In this document: positions 60,396 through 64,000 of the stretch, piece after piece
Layout: each line of letters begins with the position of its first letter
Numbering within the stretch: the first letter of the stretch is position 1
DNA from: Glandiceps talaboti
Taxonomy: Eukaryota > Hemichordata > Enteropneusta > Spengelidae
Assembly (NCBI RefSeq): GCF_964340395.1
Contig: NC_135555.1
Coordinates: forward strand, 3,222,501-3,286,500
DNA: 64,000 nt
Direction: 5' to 3'
Made by a program: the position numbers and the translations under genes
The notes under the pieces: model-generated
What the model was told of the DNA's origin: nothing
Seen by the model: only the letters and a program-made list of their open reading frames with translations
Databases searched by the model: none

Positions 60396-60998
60396 CTATT
60401 ATCTAATCCTCAAAGTTCCATTATCATACCCCCATATTTGTGTTGATGATGTACAAACGTTTTTCCGACTGCTTACTGATAGGTCATTGTCAGTGTTAAT
60501 ATGTCTTGCATTATCGCATGTGTAGTAAGAATAGAACTACCCATGGATTTGGTATTTAATTCAGCAAAGCAGAACTCAATAGACTCTCCACTAATTTATA
60601 TATGAATTCTTATATATTGTTTCTTACCATTAAAGAAATACGTTAAGTCCTGATGTCGCGAGAAACAGTGTTGCCTACCGTGGGGGGGGGGGTACCGTAT
60701 GTGATTTTATATATCTAACGTTCAATGTAGTTTTCAAGCTGACCATAGTTGTCAAACTTCTTATTAGTCGGATAAAACTCGTGTAAGTTTTGAATGGAGA
60801 GTAATGTCTGTTTATAATAACTAGAACCATAGGGAAACAGTTATATATTATAATTATCTATATGACTTACCGGTTATTTCGTTACCCATGGTGGGATACA
60901 GTGTCACAATGGTCATGTGTATTTTACATGTAAATATATTCAATTCTAAAGTACTTGTATATTATTTCTGAACGAGAACTCACTTCTGTAATTCACTT

Positions 60999-61271
60999 TC
61001 AGTTGTAAATGTGCAGAGGCGTTACGTTTTGATATGTCATAGAACTTGAAGACTTGGTTTTCTCACACCGGTCCCACCCACGACAATATTCTACTTTAGT
61101 AGAAATAAGTCTGTGTCCAGTGTACATTTTCAAGAGTTTAAAAGAATCTTCTTCTTTTTTGGTTTGGGGAAAAATCTTGTCTGTGTATGCAACATTTGAA
61201 TAAAGGGAAAGGTTCGAATGTAATAGAAGTGGCATTGGTGGTACGTCATCTCTCGATACTTGACGAATCAC
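60999..61271 (-). CDS. Unidentified exon-like frame
   Basis: About 90 codons ending in TGA at 60999. Contains VSRDDVPPMPLLLHSNLSLY and VEYCRGWDRCEKTKSSSSMT, with a sequon near the end (QNVT). Composition is protein-like and it is the longest non-repetitive frame in the last 6 kb. AG dinucleotides just upstream could serve as acceptors but lack a good pyrimidine tract. Could be a last exon or chance. Confidence 0.3.
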   Translation of the reverse strand: MIRQVSRDDVPPMPLLLHSNLSLYSNVAYTDKIFPQTKKEEDSFKLLKMYTGHRLISTKVEYCRGWDRCEKTKSSSSMTYQNVTPLHIYN

Positions 61272-64000
61272 TTATACTTCTACATTCACTAAAACTCTAC
61301 GACTATACTTTTAAAATGATGACGTATCTACTGTACAATCATTTTAAATAACATCTTTCAAGGAAAATGTCATCATATAGTAACAATTTCATGATATTTA
61401 AGATTTCAAGAGCATAGTCTGCAAATAAAAATTGACAAGTTTTTGTAAGATTCTTAAACCATGACAAATTGTCGTCTGCTCTAGCCGTTACCTAGCAATG
61501 CCATTTTAGTGTAATTTTTCGTAATGTCAAGTATTAATAGACCCTGTAGCGACACTTAGGGCTGTGTCTGCGACGAAATAAAAACAATTAGGTAGGCTGG
61601 GGGAAATTGAATTCATTCGATAATTTGTCATAATATTATTTTATTTTGTTGACCTTGTCCCGTATGTATTCTACAAGGCAAGTTATACCGTTTTGTAAGT
61701 AACTAATATCCCAATTTAGTAGCAAGTAATATGTTGAATGCAAATTACCAGCCATGGATTAAAGCCGTACCCGCCTTTCTACAACTAACCCCAGGCTATT
61801 ATATATTAACAGTATGTATGTATGTATGGTTGGTTTAGTGCAACAAACATCTCAATTTAGCATGAATTATGGCCAAAACATACCTTCATTTCTACCACAC
61901 GCCAAAAATAGGAAAGTTGTGGAAAGCCTTAATGTAGTAACCATCAATTTCGCTTTCTATGCGTACATATATTTAAGGTGGATGATAAACTGGCTTTAGC
62001 TTTCGGACAATTCATAAAATGTCCTTTGAGCAAACAAGTATCACAACACCAGTAATGAACGACCTTTTGACAGTTTAATAATAGCATTTTACTTTATCAC
62101 TTATAAGGACATTGGATTTTCAATATTTAGGGTATTAAGGGAGCCTTCAGTAATTACTAGGGAAGAGGGCAGGGGGAAACCAGGTCCAGTCTATTGCTTC
62201 AAAAGAGACCCTCCCCCGATTCCGTCGTGCTAAAAGTGATCCTCCCTCAATTTCCTTTCTCTAAAATATAACGCTCTCCCGTTCAATTATTTTGAAAACA
62301 TGGGTTAAAATGCTGTCAGACGTGGAAATGGACACAAATCCCAAATCACTGTTAAGAACATGGTCCCACCCAAAGACATAAAGATGGGAACTCTCCCGAC
62401 ATTGTCGGTACCGAGGTCAACAACTCCAATTCACAACATTACCTCCAAGGTCTTACCCAACTATTTCACTCCTGTGAGACCCACTCCTCTCCTCACACCA
62501 CAACTGACAATTGATTAACCGCATTGCTGTCAGCGATTTGATTTATATATTCTGATATTACGATACCCCTAACGTAAACCCTAATCCTAACCAATGTGGC
62601 AACAGCTGTGGGGTGCCAAAATCGCCACATAATACTTTACAATAAATCAAACTAAAATGTGACTCTCACCTAATTCCATTTTCTAAAATGTGTCCCTCCC
62701 CAAGAACTAATTTGTAAAAAGTGATACACACACCCATCCCCCGATTACCCGGTCTTCCCCCTTTCAATTACAGAACTGTGTTTGCAATGGCCCAGGCGTG
62801 ATAATTACCAATTTGCAATGGCGGTAGATGTCATGATGTCTGGTTTCGCAGTAGCAAACCAAAGTGTGGTCTCGGGATTTTGGGTAGGTTGCTCAAGGTG
62901 GGGTGTTTTTGTGCTTTCAGAATATAAAAAGGTATGTTTTCAACAAGAACGATTTTGACTAAAAGGCTGGGTAAAATGCCTCTTACAAATTCACCTAAAC
63001 CAAATCAAGCCTCAAACGACAATAAAAAATCGAAGTAATTTTTTTATCTCTGAATATACACAGATTGAGTCAACTTCTTCTTGTTATACAATTTCAATGA
63101 GTACCTGTATTCATCACAATATCAGCATTACAAGTAAATTATGCCTTGTAGAACAATTGGTATGAGAAAGGGTCTAACGTTTGACAGTTGCTATGACAAC
63201 ACAACAGTGTTGGCATGGGGATCTGTGACGAACCCTTCTCCTGTCAGAGTAATGCCCCCCTTCGTATCAATTCAGAGTTACCGCTCCCTCCCCCAAGTGT
63301 GATATTTTAATTTGATGCTACATGATACACTATGCAGTTTTATTTTTCGTATATTTGTCACAGCTGTAACCCAAAAAATATCACAACTGAAATTGATATT
63401 TAACTTCAAATATTAACTTATGTGTTTGATAGTGTACATGTTGATAGTTGTCAAAATAAGAGGTTATGCCTATAAATCATATCAGACAGTATTGATATTT
63501 CATGTAAGTATGTTTTTGACAATATCGTCATGAAACAATTTGATACAATCTGCCAACCCTAAGAATGTTATCATGTTTAACTCCACATCACCTAACGCTT
63601 GTAAAACCTTAGATTAGGAAGTGTTTGGGTTGAATTAAGTCATTAAACTGCCTTAAATTGGTCGATAAAACTCGCCCATTACTAATAAATATTTTACAGG
63701 ATGTATACAAACCTCCCCTGAGTTCCAGTTAATATTTTCTGCTTTTCAGTTCTCAGTTTTGGGCATAAACTGTTCGAGTAATAAGTAGTCATTTGTGTGT
63801 GAAAACAGTGCCAATTGAATGGGATGTTGCTAAATTATTTACGACGATTTAAAATAATACTGCGTTGTTTCTACTCTGATATTTTCGTCATAGACTGACT
63901 GTACATGTCTGTAATGCTAAAATACAGTTCAGAACAATTGACTCAAACTGTTCATTTTATTACGCACGCGATGTAAAATTGTCATAGTCCGTTGTGTTCT
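61272..64000. other. No gene seen; CCCTCC-rich repeat copies
   Basis: Related repeat blocks at 62190-62300 and 62620-62785 share AAAATGTGACTCTC/AAATGTGTCCCTCC periodicity with 50450-50600. No exon with convincing borders on either strand. Confidence 0.5.

Overview
The window is nuclear DNA from a metazoan, most likely a marine invertebrate. It is AT-rich and gene-poor. Coding sequence comes in short exons with GT/AG borders and introns of about 0.4-2.5 kb, and the rest is full of microsatellites, foldback elements and MITE-like repeats. The phylum cannot be fixed from the sequence alone. Large lineage-specific sets of nicotinic-like receptor genes are known in molluscs, annelids, amphioxus and hemichordates, and any of these would fit.

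Two genes are well supported. Both are on the minus strand and both encode cation-type Cys-loop (pentameric ligand-gated ion channel) subunits of the nicotinic acetylcholine receptor class. Receptor A (17320 down to 10875) and receptor B (48332 down to 39724) are diverged tandem paralogues. Each rebuilds into eight coding exons with the same intron positions and phases, giving uninterrupted reading frames of 486 and 488 residues. Both keep the 13-residue Cys-loop, the Gly-Glu-Lys start of M2 expected of cation channels, and four membrane segments. Both have lost the vicinal cysteine pair and several aromatic residues of the classical acetylcholine site. Receptor A also lacks four residues at the outer end of its pore helix.

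Layout: 1-10.8 kb holds no convincing gene, but has microsatellites, a MITE and a 40-bp satellite folded back on itself. 10.9-17.3 kb is receptor A, with a 619-bp TA-flanked MITE in intron 7. 17.3-39.7 kb separates the paralogues and holds a few isolated exon-like frames, a large CATA array and a GC-rich foldback. 39.7-48.3 kb is receptor B, with a MITE of the same family as the one at 7.8 kb and a pentanucleotide array beside the M3 exon. 48.3-64 kb holds several unidentified minus-strand exon-like frames and an unusual concentration of palindromes: nested hairpins at 51.2-51.9 kb and foldbacks at 52.5, 53.5-54.2 and 59.7-60.4 kb.

If expressed, the two receptors would be plasma-membrane channel subunits assembling as homo- or heteropentamers. 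Nothing else in the window shows a functional link to them. No tRNA, rRNA, CRISPR, bacterial-type operon or intact transposase/reverse transcriptase gene was seen.
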